This document shows, one piece after another, positions 45,266-56,910 of a stretch of 64,000 nucleotides of DNA. Position numbers and translations under genes: made by a program. Numbering within the stretch: the stretch's first letter is position 1; every line of letters starts with the position of its first letter. The DNA comes from Carposina sasakii (lineage: Eukaryota > Arthropoda > Insecta > Lepidoptera > Carposinidae): positions 8,822,455 through 8,886,454 of the forward strand of contig CP053166.1 in assembly GCA_014607495.2 (NCBI GenBank), read 5' to 3'. Below the pieces are notes generated by a model. That model worked only from the letters and a program-made list of their open reading frames with translations, made no database searches and was not told where the DNA came from.

Positions 45266-46290
45266 TATTCTAGTGAAGCCTCGCATCAGCACAGTTCATG
45301 TTCTAATTTATTAAGCAGGATACATTTTATGCGAGATGCGTGTTACTTTCTAAGCTCTTCGACGTCTCATCTCGTTAATCACTTAGAGTAACTTTTCACA
45401 AAATGGGCCCTGCTCTCGTGTTCTCATAACTCGCTAAATTATCTCTTTCATTATTTAATATTGTAATTATTAACACTGTAATTAAAACATTGTTAAAGCC
45501 TGAGTTGGAATATTAAATTAAATTCGCATTTTATTTTAATCAATGCAATCTTTTACTAGGAAGATCTAGAGTAAGGTCTTCATTTAAAATTTGATGTTGC
45601 CTATCTCTAAAACTTGACCAAGAGAGACAGCATTAACTTTAATGGTTTGCTGGAAGAAATCTCTTTTAGAGATAAGCTCGCCTTTGTACTATTTCTTTTA
45701 CAACTTACTGTCTATGATGAAAATTTATGTGTACAATAAAGAATACTAAGAACTTTATCCTTCGAATTGACGCCTCTGAATCTCATTATTACGTTTTGTA
45801 ATTTGACATCGTTTAGAATTAACTTAGTAACATTTTCTATTGAATTTGTTTAGAATCAGTACATAGTATGAGTATAAATATAATTGAATATATTCATAAT
45901 GGCAGATAGAATTTTCAAATCCACTGATAGTTTCATTTGTACGTTCAACTCAAAACAAACAAAATTAGAGCTTGTTTTTATTAAATTAGTTCAGATAGAG
46001 TTTTAGAAATGGAGTTTTTAATGCGATTTGCGAGAGCAAGCTTGCGGAAATCGTAATACAAAATGGAAACCGAAGCCATGATCCGGTGAAATCACCGATG
46101 TTTTTTGACCAGTTGATTTATAAAGAAAATAACTTAAAAGGAAGATACTTACATGATTTGAAAATTAGATTTAACGGGTTTTAAAAATGCATGTATAGAA
46201 TAGATTTTGTATAAAATAAACGAGAAACGTCGATATCAGTTCATTTACTACTTTACTTACTATTCAAATACATTAATATATACCTATATA
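45266..46290. other. No gene; one LINE tail fragment
   Basis: At 45645-45740, GCTGGAAGAAATCTCTTTTA, AGCTCGCCTTTGTAC and GTGTACAATAAAG are the tail seen at 17144. The rest is AT-rich and unrecognised. Confidence 0.45.
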
Positions 46291-46452
46291 ATAATAAATA
46301 AATATTCACACACTACACAACACATTAACCTAGTCCTACATTACGTTCCCTAAGGTCTTGTGTCGTGGGTACTAAGCAACGGTATATAAATACATAGATA
46401 AGTATAGAAACATCCATGATTTGGAAACAATCATCGATATTCATCATATCAA
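46291..46452 (-). repeat. SINE-B body without head
   Basis: ACACATTAACCTAGTCCTAC to GATATTCATCATATCAATA; the head is replaced by other sequence. Confidence 0.78.
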
Positions 46453-46705
46453 TATACTATACCTATAGTTAATGTATTTTTATTGATAGGCTATGAAAGA
46501 GAATAGGTACCTCGAAACGTCTGATCTATCAACATACGAGAAAAGTTTGTTATTAGAACATTCATGAAATCCCTAAACAATTATAATTATGTTATCCTCA
46601 TTTTAATTAAATATGTCAAAGTTATATTATAATAATCGACTTGTGTCAGATTTGTCAAAGTTGCTATTAATATTTTGTCCTACTGCTGGAAAAAGGCCTA
46701 GTATA

Positions 46706-46970
46706 TGCATACATACATACATATAATCACGCCTTTATCCCTCACGGGGTAGGTAGAGCACCAAGGGCCGATAGAACCACATGGTGCCACTTCTGGCCTA
46801 TTTTGAGGGTATAGTTGAGATGTACAAGTTCGGTTAGCAGTGACAGGTGGTGATCGCCTACAAAACACCAAGACACTGTTGTCCCTCTACTGACTTGTAC
46901 AGCATGCCCGGGAAGAGAAGCAGCTGTCGTATTAGTAAACTTTTTTTTCACTCCCAGAGCAGCATAGAAG
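46706..46970 (-). repeat. SINE-A copy, near full length
   Basis: (TACA)n tail at left, AGAGCAGCATAGAAG at right; small deletion in the GGTGGTCAGCCC segment. Confidence 0.83.
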
Positions 46971-46989
46971 ATTATATTATTATGGTATA

Positions 46990-47185
46990 TGCATATAGTT
47001 AAATAATAGGAAGACCTCGCGGGATTTTTACTGAATACGAAGAAAGTTTAGGTCAAAAGTACACGAAATCGATGAGAAACTTCATGAAATGAGATGAAAT
47101 GATAGAGGTGTGTCAGGACCGTAGCAAGTGAAGATCCGCAATCTCTGTCTATTCCTCCGAGAAATAGGCGTGATATTATACATGC
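46990..47185 (+). pseudogene. RTE-type LINE tail remnant
   Basis: Frame reads GRPRGIFTEYEE..., then EVCQDRSK with stops, followed by TCTCTGTCTATTCCTCCGAG and AATAGGCGTGATATTATA, the decayed end of the element at 36115-36765. Confidence 0.65.
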
Positions 47186-47590
47186 ATTTTATGCATTTAA
47201 CTATAATAAATTTATTTCATAAAATAAACATATAAAAGGAAAGAGATTAAAAGATAAAATTATTTTCAAACCCATTTAATAAACAAATATACATTAACTT
47301 TTTCATTATAAATATAAACCAATGCCTAAGGTACATTAAAACAGTAATAATATAAGCATTTATTACTAAAGGAAAATGTGGAATTGTTTCCTCTTGGACG
47401 GAAATAAATGAGTAATCTACTTATGTCACGCGTCTTTCACCTTTGTATTTGCAGTCGCATTTCAGGGGAAATAGTTTCAGCTGAAGTTTCAGAAGTATTT
47501 AAAGGTGACCCTTTATATAAATTAAGAATACAATTTATTTTATCGGAATACTACGTATTTTTATATCTATTCCTTATAATTTTTATCTCT

Positions 47591-48249
47591 AAATGAAATT
47601 GTATTAGGCGTTACAATTCGGAAGTTCAAACATTCACTATGGGTGCGCCCACCACCGGGTAGGGTAGGGCACCCATGGTGAATTTTTATCTATATACCTA
47701 ATTTTCAAAATTAAAAAGGTACTTATAATTTATTGCAGGTTGAGATCTTTGTACAGTAAATATAGAAATATAGTTTCTGGACATATTACAGAAACTATAT
47801 TTTTAAATTATTTATTGAACATTAATGTAGGTGCATGGGAATGCAACCGTGTGGTGTACTTCTCAAGCATACATTTATTATACTTCCACTATGGGTGCGC
47901 CCACCACCGGGCTCTACACTAAGTAATGTGTTGGGTTTTGGAGGTTCATGATAATTAGTGGTTTACTAATTTACTAATTTCTATAATCCTGAGGATGCCA
48001 CGGTTGTTGGCGAAACATATGTAGATTATTTATCTAGTTTTTGATTTCGAAATAGTGCAATGTATCGTCTTGCATGCTAGGTGCTCGGGTCTGGTTTCTC
48101 GTGGCGATTGTAGTTAGTGCAAGTGCCTGTTTTCGCAATTATGAGTTATCAGATCCGAGGGTCAGTGGAGGGTGTAGGGCCCGGTGGTGGCCGCACCTAT
48201 AGTGAATGTTTGAACTTCCGAATTGTAACGCCCAATACAATTTCATTTA
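47591..48249. mobile_element. MITE-7, 659 bp with 70-bp inverted repeats
   Basis: Left arm 47591-47660 (AATGAAATTGTATTAGGCGT ... GTGCGCCCACCACCGGG) and right arm 48180-48249 are near-perfect reverse complements. A third short copy of the inner arm lies at 47885-47925. The interior at 47995-48120 matches 24045-24205. No ORF. Confidence 0.75.
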
Positions 48250-48750
48250 TTTATTATACTAGCAAATCTATGTTCTCAAGTATCTGTAAATCGCAGCCCG
48301 TAAAGAGTTTTATAGCGTAACTTGTCACAAGCCATTTTTTTCCAAGTCATAAATGTCGAAACCAGGAATTTGGAATCCTTTTTATGGAAACACTACGCTC
48401 TGTCAAACATACAGCAAAACATTAGAACATAGATTTAGATATTTTAAGTAGGTCGCTCTGCTAAACAACTGTTTACGATAAAACGATTTCATATTGAATC
48501 TATTATACCGTCTCTTTTAGGTCAAAAAACATAGCAGAGTATTCGCATCCTTTAATTAACGGGTAGTCGAACTCTCAAACATCTGTTTATTTATTGAATT
48601 TATCTTAATCTAGTGTCGTTAATATTTTATATTAATATAGTATTCATTACATTAATTTTTAATGTTATATATAGGTCAATAGAATGTAAATTCTTTTCAA
48701 ATAAATTGTCTTCATAGTATATTTAAAATCAAAGTATCCAACTGATTAAG

Positions 48751-49008
48751 CCACGTGGTACCGACAGAGTAGAGTTTGTACCACCCCTGCCTGCCCGTGG
48801 GCATCGTACGAGACGATTAAGGGTTTGCGGGAGGTGGGCAGCGGCGCCTCCCGTACTGACAACATAATCCAAAATTCACACTGCGGTCACCAACCCGCCT
48901 GCCTAGCGTGGTGACTATGGGCAAAACCCCCCTGTGGCAGTAGCCTTGTGGCGTGCCCTGGGGGAGGCCTTCGTCCAGCAGTGGACTGCAATAGGCTGAA
49001 GAAGAAGA
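48751..49008 (-). repeat. SINE-C copy, full length
   Basis: From ACGTGGTACCGACAGAGTAG through CACCAACCCGCCTGCCTAGC to GCAGTGGACTGCAATAGGCT and a (GAA)n end. Best complete copy. Confidence 0.8.
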
Positions 49009-49375
49009 AGACACTCAGAAGTTAACAACTGCAAGATTAAAATTCCCAAGGTTTTCGTATGACATGTTAAGCTGGTTCCTTGCTCTTACGATTTCCTGCT
49101 TTTAATTACACGACAAAAGGGTGATACAACGGAAATTGGTAATTTTTTTCCTAATACCTATATATGTAGGTACATAATTTGTATCTCTTACCTACGGAAT
49201 ATAATGATTTTAATATTGAACATCCTGAATTTCATTATTATTTTCATAAAGGCACAAAGGTAGATAGAGTAGTTTTGTTATGACAAAATGATTGAGCGTT
49301 ACAAGAAAATAAATGGTTTTAGAGTCTAGCGTAACCTGTGATGTAGACACCAATACTGTACACCTTGTTACTCTT

Positions 49376-49497
49376 ACATACATATACATATAATCACGCC
49401 TTTATCCCTTACGGGGTAGGCAGACCACCAAGGGCCGATAGAACCACATGGTGGTACTTCTGACCAATTTTGAGGGTATAGTTGAGATGTACAAGTT
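49376..49497 (-). repeat. SINE-A 3' half
   Basis: Tail ACATACATATACATATAATC to TTGAGGGTATAGTTGAGATG; the 5' half is absent. Confidence 0.78.
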
Positions 49498-49723
49498 ATT
49501 ACTCTTATTATATCAAAAAATAGTTTTGGAAAGTTCTATAACTCTGAAGTTTGACTTGTTCGGAATAAAAGTTTTATGAAATGGTTTGCACGAGTTTACA
49601 TGAACTGAATCCAACCACTGGCCAGCCAAATTTTTCTGGTCGCCTCTGTTGATCCTGGTTGACAGGAGTTACAGTGGCGGGAATGAGTGGTGGGCCAATC
49701 CCGGATTCTCCTTTTTATAAGCT

Positions 49724-49900
49724 ACTAAGTGAACGCCCGCGACTCGGTCCGCGTAGACTGTAGAAAAAACAAAATGTCGAAATTATCCGGGATAAACATA
49801 TTTTCCAGGGCTAAAAGTGTTATTCTAATATGTAAGCTATATTATTGTGAAGTGCGAAAGAGCAACTAACATCCTCACAAACTTTCGCGTTTATAATAGG
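49724..49900 (-). repeat. LINE 3' end, tail-L type
   Basis: AAGTGAACGCCCGCGACTCG, CGCGTAGACTGTAGAAAAA, TCGAAATTATCCGGGATAAA and TTTCGCGTTTATAATAGG. Confidence 0.68.
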
Positions 49901-50118
49901 TACTTATTACTCGTAGTAGATAGGATTAGGAGGAAAAGAGACTCATTGCAGTTTTTATGTTTGCTACCATCCAGAACTGTCTATTTTTGGTATTGCCATA
50001 TTAAAATAACAAAGATGTCAATCTTCGATTCAATCCTGCATTCCCTTATACAATGTAAACATGTGTATTATTAGTTTATCTTACAATGACCCCCGGAGCC
50101 GATTGACGCGTGAAATAC

Positions 50119-50150
50119 AGGCGGCGGCGGCGGCGGCGGCGGCGGCGGGC
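50119..50150 (+). repeat. (GCG)n microsatellite
   Basis: About ten GCG/GGC units directly before a SINE-C copy. No frame supports a coding triplet run. Confidence 0.9.
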
Positions 50151-50159
50151 TACTTGTAT

Positions 50160-50340
50160 TCTTCTTCTTCAGCCTATTACAGTCCACTGTTGGACGTAGG
50201 CCTCTTCCAGGGTACGCCACAAGTCTACTGCCATAGAGGGATTTTGCCCATAGCCATCACGCTGAGCAGGCGGGTTGGTGACTGCAGTGTGATTTTCTAT
50301 TTTGTGATATACCCTGCCGACACCACACGGCAATATTTTT
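50160..50340 (+). repeat. SINE-C copy
   Basis: TCTTCTTCAGCCTATTACAG, TCCACTGTTGGACGTAGGCC, GCAGGCGGGTTGGTGACTGC, with an internal deletion near the end. Confidence 0.72.
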
Positions 50341-50455
50341 TTTATACTATGGCTAAATGAAATTGCCAATAATACGAAGTGCCATTTGAAACATATAGGT
50401 ATACATTTTATAACACACCTGTGTTAGTGTATTCCCGGTATTATATACTATATAC

Positions 50456-50495
50456 TAGTGGAAGTCCGCGTGGACTGCAGAAAACGTCAAGGCGA
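50456..50495 (-). repeat. LINE tail-L scrap fused to a LINE coding remnant
   Basis: ACTAGTGGAAGTCCGCGTGG, then ACTGCAGAAAA, then directly the frame of the jockey/CR1-like fragment. Confidence 0.5.
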
Positions 50496-51010
50496 CACCG
50501 GATCACAGTTGAAATGCCGAAAACTCGTACTAAGCGTTTTGCTTCTACATTCATAGTGCGAACGGCCAAGCTGTGGAAGTCCCTGCCTGAATCCCTGTTC
50601 CCTATGAACTATAATCTTGCGTTCTTCAAGTCGAGAGTGAACCGGTTTCTTTTAGGCAAGTGTTAAAACTATAATTTTGTTTCTCATTATTTTAATCGTC
50701 CTATCTCTTTTCCTCGCCGCGGACGCTGGCCACGTGTGTTTCCCTCCACTCTGCAACTGACAGTTGTCCAACCACCGCGGTAATGACCTCGCGTCTCGGC
50801 AAGTGAATTTTTGTGTGTGACAAATTGACCTACCCAATCCCTTACCCTAAAAGTGGACTATAGTGAATTGTGAACCTAAACCCTACGATAAAATAAATTA
50901 AATTTAAATTTCCCCTAGGCCCAGCCCCTTGCTAAACAGCAAGCGCGCTCCATCTTAGACTGCAACGGTGCTTACCATCAGGCGCGTTGTGGTCAAGCCT
51001 ATTTAAAATG
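50496..51010 (+). pseudogene. Jockey/CR1-like LINE C-terminus and 3' UTR
   Basis: The open frame gives RFASTFIVRTAKLWKSLPES, then LFPMNYNLAFFKSRVNRFLL, GKC and a stop at about 50664, the same C-terminal block as at 30937. The downstream 3' UTR contains GCTAAACAGCAAGCGCGCTC and CATCAGGCGCGTTGTGGTCA. No upstream polymerase domain. Confidence 0.7.
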
Positions 51011-51054
51011 TGTACTATATGACTGAATATTATATATTTTTGGCTATTACTTGG

Positions 51055-51220
51055 AATACAAAAAAGTTATAAAAAGTGGATATAAAATTCGCCAGCGTAA
51101 TTAGTCAAAAATCGAGGTTGTTGAAATCCACCCATTTCAATCGGTTCGGTAGTTTTGTCGTGAAAGCGAGACAGACAGATAGACAAAGTCACTTTCGCAG
51201 TTATAATATTAGTAAGGAAG
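51055..51220 (+). repeat. LINE 3' end fragment
   Basis: CATTTCAATCGGTTCGGTAG, TTTTGTCGTGAAAGCGAGAC, AGACAGATAGACAAAGTCAC and TTATAATATTAGTAAGG. Confidence 0.6.
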
Positions 51221-51691
51221 TAAGGATTATTTACACAGCGAATATCCATCTTCTAGTCGAATAATGTCAACATATGTCGCGAGGGGTCGCTGCGTACACA
51301 CGGGGTGCCAAGCGATAAGTGGAAGCGATTGCGAGTGTCAACACAAACAAGGGTGACTTTTAATCTCGCGATACAATGATGTTTGCTCTCGTGCAAACGC
51401 AAACTCAATTCATTCATTCGACTTGAAAGCTTGTTTTATGTCTTTTCTAATTGTCGATCGTCATTTTCCGTATTGTTTTGAGGACCGTATAATTAAGACT
51501 TCATTCTCCGTCTGTATGTTCCAAGACTGTCGCCTAAAGTCTGACTCGCACCTATGTATAAGTTGAACTCAGTAGGTGGCATTGCAATTGGGTTCAAATC
51601 AATATAGGTACTGAATGCCTGCTTGTAAAATATCAATAAACGAAAAACCACGATTAACCTAAATAGTAAATGACCATGTAAATACATTTTT

Positions 51692-51990
51692 TTATTTTAC
51701 TTTTTTATAGCTAGCTAGGCAAACATTTGGCCGCCATCGTGCCTGATGTTAATCGCGCCTACTTCCTTGAATGGGTAGGCACAGATCCCGGATTTCCACT
51801 TGCTATTATTGCACGTCCTGACACACTTCGCTTCATCTACTTCCATGATATACTTCAGGTACGCTCGTCGGTTTATGACACTTTTGACCTGACCTTTCTG
51901 TAGGATTTCATCAATTTGATCGGTGGATGTTCGGCGAGGTCTTCTCCTTTCATTCACTTTTCTGTTGTACAGTTTCTTGTGTGGTAGTGT
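51692..51990 (-). pseudogene. Chimeric LINE tail: RTE C-terminus joined to a jockey/CR1-type 3' end
   Basis: On the minus strand the RTE frame (RRPRRTSTDQIDEILQKGQV, then RRAYLKYIMEVDEAK) and its tail TGCCTACCCATTCAAGGAAG, GTAGGCGCGATTA run straight into ACATCAGGCACGATGGCGGC, CAAATGTTTGCCTAGCTAG and an A-rich end, which is the tail seen at 31060-31130. Confidence 0.65.
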
Positions 51991-52124
51991 AAATATATAA
52001 ATAAGATATAACGTCAATCTTTCAGTCGTATAGCTTATCCCATGCGCGGCTCGATATGTAAACAATGGACTATATGTTATGTGAACAAGGTATAAGCTGT
52101 GGCGATTTTGATAATATTTACTAC

Positions 52125-52345
52125 TAGTGGACGCGACTCCGTAGTACGCGTGGACCGCAGAAAAAACAAAAAGTTGTAATTATGCGGAATAAAAAAATTG
52201 TCCCGTAATAAAAAGTAGCCTTTGTCCTTTCTCAGGACCTACCTATGTACTGAATATAATTTCAATCGGTTCAATAGTTTTGGTGAGAAAGCGAGACAGA
52301 CAGGCAGTCTGAGTTACTTTCTCATATATTATAGGTATATTGGTA
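52125..52345 (-). repeat. LINE 3' end, tail-L type
   Basis: ACTAGTGGACGCGACTCCGT, GCGTGGACCGCAGAAAAAAC, then TCAATCGGTTCAATAGTTTT and AGCGAGACAGACAGGCAG. Confidence 0.65.
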
Positions 52346-52347
52346 AT

Positions 52348-52370
52348 ATATATATATATATATATATACA
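52348..52370 (+). repeat. (TA)n microsatellite
   Basis: About ten TA units just after the LINE tail. Confidence 0.9.
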
Positions 52371-52372
52371 GT

Positions 52373-54165
52373 GCAACCTCAATATATCAAGTAATTCGTT
52401 GAACTGGGGTTTGTTATGTTGTGGTTAGGTGGGCTAAAATTCGTAATAAAGAGGTAAAAGCGTGTCGAAACCTATCGCGACATAAATCAGATACTATAAA
52501 ATTAAGGCTAATACATTGATGGGAACTTTATATAAAGGTTTTGGTTGACAAAATTCATTAAGAGCCAGCAGTCAAATAAAAGTCCCACGGTTGCTCCGTC
52601 CACATACCCCGCCACCCGCAATGCAAGGATACGTGTTAAGATCTGCGTAGTGTTAAAATTCGAAATTCGCGCGCTTTCGAGCAGGCGGGTCAACGCTAGG
52701 TCAAACGCAGAGAACATAAAAACCCATAGAGTCATTATTATAATTGATTTCAATGTTATGTTTATTTTATTTTTGTTTGCAAAATACAATTAAATTAAAT
52801 TAATTAATTCATTAATAAGTAATATAGGTATGTTAAAAAATCATTCATACAATAGAACACATTACCTGCATCATAGTTATATTTATGTATGAAATTCATC
52901 CAATGCAACAAGTATTAGGAAGTTTTGAATAAAACGAATTAATGGTAGATATCAAAGATTTATTTTATATATCACAAAAAATAGTATCCGATACATATGT
53001 GAAATGGGACCAATTTACTCATGTAGATCGCTTTTAAAAAGGCTTTTAGGTGAGTCAATATGTTAAAATGTTACAAGTAGTAACTTAACAAATTTCAATA
53101 TTAAGATGATTATGTAAAAAAATGCCGTTTCCTTTAGGTAAATTGCTGTATGTTAAATATAAATAGTAGGTGTTTTTTTAAAATAAAGGGTTAACAGGTA
53201 TGTATAATGTGCATTCGCAATATTAGCTGTGCATAAATAAAAAAAACTTTATTTAAAGATAAATAGCGGTATGCGTATGCCACAAATATAAATTGCAGTT
53301 TGATTAGCAATATTCTCATTTGAGGATTTTGCTGTGCAGTCAGTAATTTTGATACGAATTCCAATTATTTGTGACTATAAAAAATCATTTTATTTGATGT
53401 GCGTTTAAATACTATACAATTAAATTAAATGATTTTTCTTACTAATCCTCTACACTCCCCAAGAAATATATATGTACTATTTACCTTATACAGTAAAATA
53501 CCTTCTGTTCTATGCTCCACCTCATCTGTTACCATCAAACTGTCAATCGGAGAGCTAAAATATAAAATGAGTTTAAAAATATCAAAAAAGTTTTAGTATC
53601 CAAAAGTGAAAACAAGTGAGCAAAAACAACAAAATTATAGCAGGTAGGTAGGTTCTCACTCACTTTTCTTCAAACATTACAGGTGGTATTAGTTCGGTAT
53701 AAACTTTGACGGGCGACTCCAGGACTTTTTGTTCGGCACAATTTGTTTGAATTCTATAAACAAAATATTGTAGAAGGAACTGCTGCCGAAGATGCTACGT
53801 AGTAAGTAAAGATGGGTCGGATTAGGTAAAAATCGTACCTGTTCGACCTAATACATACTAATATTTATGCAATATGGCCGTTCCATTACTGTGATCCATT
53901 ACGTATTAGATAAATACGTAGAATCTTTATTCGATGAATATTTAGTATCGGTTTTCGGTGAATGATCCATTATCTAATAAATACCTACGTAGAAAGAATA
54001 GTTGTGGAAATAGAAAATATCGTGATAATAGCGAAATGCATTTTTTATATTAGGTTAAATTTTTAATATTTAGTTAAATTGTTTTTAGTTTGTGTCACAT
54101 ATTTTGTTTAATATAATAAATATAATAAAGGATTTAAATTTTGTAAAAAATAAATAAAATAAAAG
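52373..54165. other. No gene recognised
   Basis: AT-rich. Positions 52545-52740 are open on both strands (82 and 93 codons) with CG-rich words such as ATTCGCGCGCTTTCGAGCAG. This is probably a repeat, as both strands being open argues against coding. Confidence 0.35.
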
Positions 54166-54169
54166 TCTT

Positions 54170-54240
54170 GTCTGTACCCGGATACGAACCAGGAATATCT
54201 GATTTTCGACTCCGCCGATGTAACCGCTGGGCTATTATAA
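54170..54240 (-). repeat. tRNA-like SINE-E head
   Basis: Minus strand has A box TAGCCCAGCGG and B box GGTTCGTATCC 34 bp apart, but the middle does not fold into a tRNA anticodon arm and no body follows. Confidence 0.55.
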
Positions 54241-54429
54241 ACTTGATAGAGATGGTGAAAATTATCTTCATATTCTAATGATATTGTAGTATTTTTGCTA
54301 AATAATAAAATTGAAACTTATAGTCTATGCCTTACGGTTGATTTCTCATAATAAGATGATATTTTATGCGATACCTAATACCTAATGGCGTCTTGTATCT
54401 GAATGCTGGGCCGTAAAGAAGGATAAAAA

Positions 54430-54835
54430 TCAATTCCATGTAAGCAAGATGAGAATGTTGAGATGGAATTGTGGAGTTACAAGAATGGATAAAATAAGAA
54501 ATGTGTATATAAGAGGAAGTTTGAAAGTTGCGCCGATCACAGACAAGTTACGAAGTAACCGTCTGTCTTGGTACGGGCATGTAAAGCTATATTATGAGTC
54601 TATGATGTAAAGCGACGGGATGAAAGGCATATTTTACAGAGAGCTTTGTGCATGAGTGTGGATGGATATAAAGAAGAGGTAGACCAAAGAAATGTTGGAT
54701 GGACTGTGTGAGGGAGGATATGCGTGTACTGGGAGTGAGCCATGAGATGACGGATAATAGGGATGAATGGAAGAAAAGTACATATTGTGCCGACCCCAAA
54801 TAAATGGGAACAGGGCAGGAAGATGATGATGACCT
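54430..54835 (+). pseudogene. RTE-type LINE reverse transcriptase C-terminal remnant
   Basis: Sister of 1304-1645: a C-G-V-T-R-M-D-K-I-R-N block, then YIRGSLKVAPITDKLRSNRL, SWYGHV, KCWMDCVREDMRVLGVS and EWKKSTYCADPK, then the 3' end GGGAACAGGGCAGGAAGATG. A 26-bp duplication at about 54589-54614 and frameshifts break it. Confidence 0.75.
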
Positions 54836-55126
54836 AATCACGTTGTATTAGGTACCGACTAGTATTGAAAAATACCTAATCCACATACCTATTCCAATAT
54901 TTATGCCTCACCTGTAGTAGTAAGTAAGTTCCTTAGGTGGGTGAAAGATATTGTACCTACATATACTCGTAAATGTATATAAAATTTGTGTATGTGCTTC
55001 ATGTGTAAAGCAGTGCGCTTATAGAATACTTCTCATGCTGTGTGTGTGATTTCGGAACTAATTTCTTTTGTAGACTTTTACATAGATAAACAAAGCAACT
55101 AGCGCCATCGTTCAAAGGAATTCTAC

Positions 55127-55420
55127 CAATTTATAAAGGTGAAAGTTTGTATGTGTGTGAGTGTGTATGTTTGTTACTTCATCACGCAAAATCCTGAAAT
55201 GTATGGAACAGCTGATTTTTTTCACTATATCGGAGTTGGCCCCATAGTGAAAGTTGTTTCTTTTTACTTTCCTAGTTTCGTGTCAAAGGCAAATCACTAA
55301 TTTCGGAAAGACCTTATATTAGCTTAGGTACGTATCAGAATAACACATTATACTTTTTATCCCGAGTAAATATTTTATCCCGTAATTTCGACATTTTGTT
55401 TTTTCTGCTGTCCATTATAA
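55127..55420 (+). repeat. LINE 3' end, tail-L variant
   Basis: TATAAAGGTGAAAGTTTGTA, TGTTTGTTACTTCATCACGC, then CCCGTAATTTCGACATTTTG and TTTTTTCTGCTGTCC. Confidence 0.6.
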
Positions 55421-56149
55421 AATGCATTCTCAGCACTAAACTTTACATACTTACTAATTATGATTATAGCTACTTACACCTTTGATTCTCTCCCCTTTTT
55501 AGAAAATTCTCTCCAACGTTGAGCCATCTTCCTTTTGGAAACATATTTTTTAGTTTTATTTCCCATTAGTCCGAACTCAATCGAGTAATACCTACACCAC
55601 AAGATAATAAAAAATGCCACTGCCGTGGGCGAAAGCGACATAGACCCTACGTCGTCGGCGCACAGCGCGGCACTGAGCGTCAGCGGGCACGAAGTTACTA
55701 TTTAACGCATTTCAGTAAGCATTAGAGTAGAATATCGCTTGCACGCTAAACAACTGATTGAGCTCAGAAGTAAAGGGCGTAAGTCTCAAAAAGATTTTTA
55801 TTAATTGTGTGTTCAATTATGATTGTTTTTTAATTTTGGCTTTACAAAAGTTTACTATCATTATTATCTTGATATCCGAATTTATTTTAAACGTCTACCT
55901 CATGTAATAGCCGAAATAAAAGTAAAAATGACTAAAAAACATGTCGATTTCAAAAAACAAAACTATCGAGCGAAAATCATTAAATCATGTTTTTGGCTTT
56001 ACATGACATAGTTAAGGGTACTAAGAATATAGTGTAATAGTCTCACATTAAACAAACATGCACCCGTTTCAGCATATTTCATCAAAAAGATGCTAAATAA
56101 GGTCTGCCTCCTCTTAATTAGAGGTATTCATGCTTTTTCTTGGTAGTTG

Positions 56150-56345
56150 AAAATTCGTTACAAAGAAGCTCAGCTTTGCATTTGTATGGATGTAAATAGA
56201 TACGCGTATTCTAAGCTCAGTTGTACATCTTGCAAGTGCACATAAATATGTGCATCCTAAGCTGAGCTTTACACATCGGTGGCAGTACATAAGCAAATGG
56301 TAAGTACCTACACTCACATAAATGCAAAACTGAGCTTAGGTTTCG
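56150..56345. repeat. Tandem repeat related to 37755-37955, with an inverted last unit
   Basis: Three forward units (GAAGCTCAGCTTTGCATTTG, TTCTAAGCTCAGTTGTACAT, TCCTAAGCTGAGCTTTACAC), then one reversed unit (CACTCACATAAATGCAAAAC, TGAGCTTAGGTTTCGCG). Confidence 0.65.
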
Positions 56346-56654
56346 CGAACTTATACATAGATGCTACCCACTCATACATAATATACCTGACATCTGTGAT
56401 TTTCTAATTAACATGTCCAAATTGAATTATTTTCTCTTATTCTTTAAATAGCAGGAACCATAGTATAATGGAAATTGTAGACAGCTAAGTTGTTACAAGT
56501 ACAAAACAAATTATTAGTACACTGATTATTTATACCACTATATAGGTAATTATGTTAATCCCGAATTACAATTCACGGTTTATTTTCTTTAAGGCACAGC
56601 AGGCATCTGTGACTTGATTATCCGCAATGTTTAGGAAACTAGCGTGAAAAGCTA

Positions 56655-56910
56655 TACAGGGTGTAACAAAAAGGGTATGTTAAGTGAAAATATATGTAAA
56701 TAGCCCACTATAGAGAACCTATCCACAAAATTTGAGATCCGAAATCACTTGTTTATTTTTCCCGATTGTATGGAGAATTTTTAAATATCTCAGGAATTTT
56801 CATACAATCTTGAAAATTAAAAATGTGATTTCGAGTCTCAAATTTTGGGAATAGGTTCTCTATAGTGGGCTATTTATACAACTTTTCGCTTAACATACCG
56901 CTTCTGTATA
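56655..56910. mobile_element. MITE-1, palindromic, near full length
   Basis: Left end TACAGGGTGTAACAAAAAGG; both arms present, but the right end is degraded (ACCGCTTCTGTA). Confidence 0.8.

Noticed and set aside
50119..50150. GCG run as a coding poly-alanine or poly-glycine tract
   Set aside because: No supporting frame on either side; it directly precedes a SINE-C copy, so it is a microsatellite.
52508..52793. Overlapping ORFs on both strands (82 and 93 codons)
   Set aside because: Both strands open with no domain; more likely a repeat or chance.
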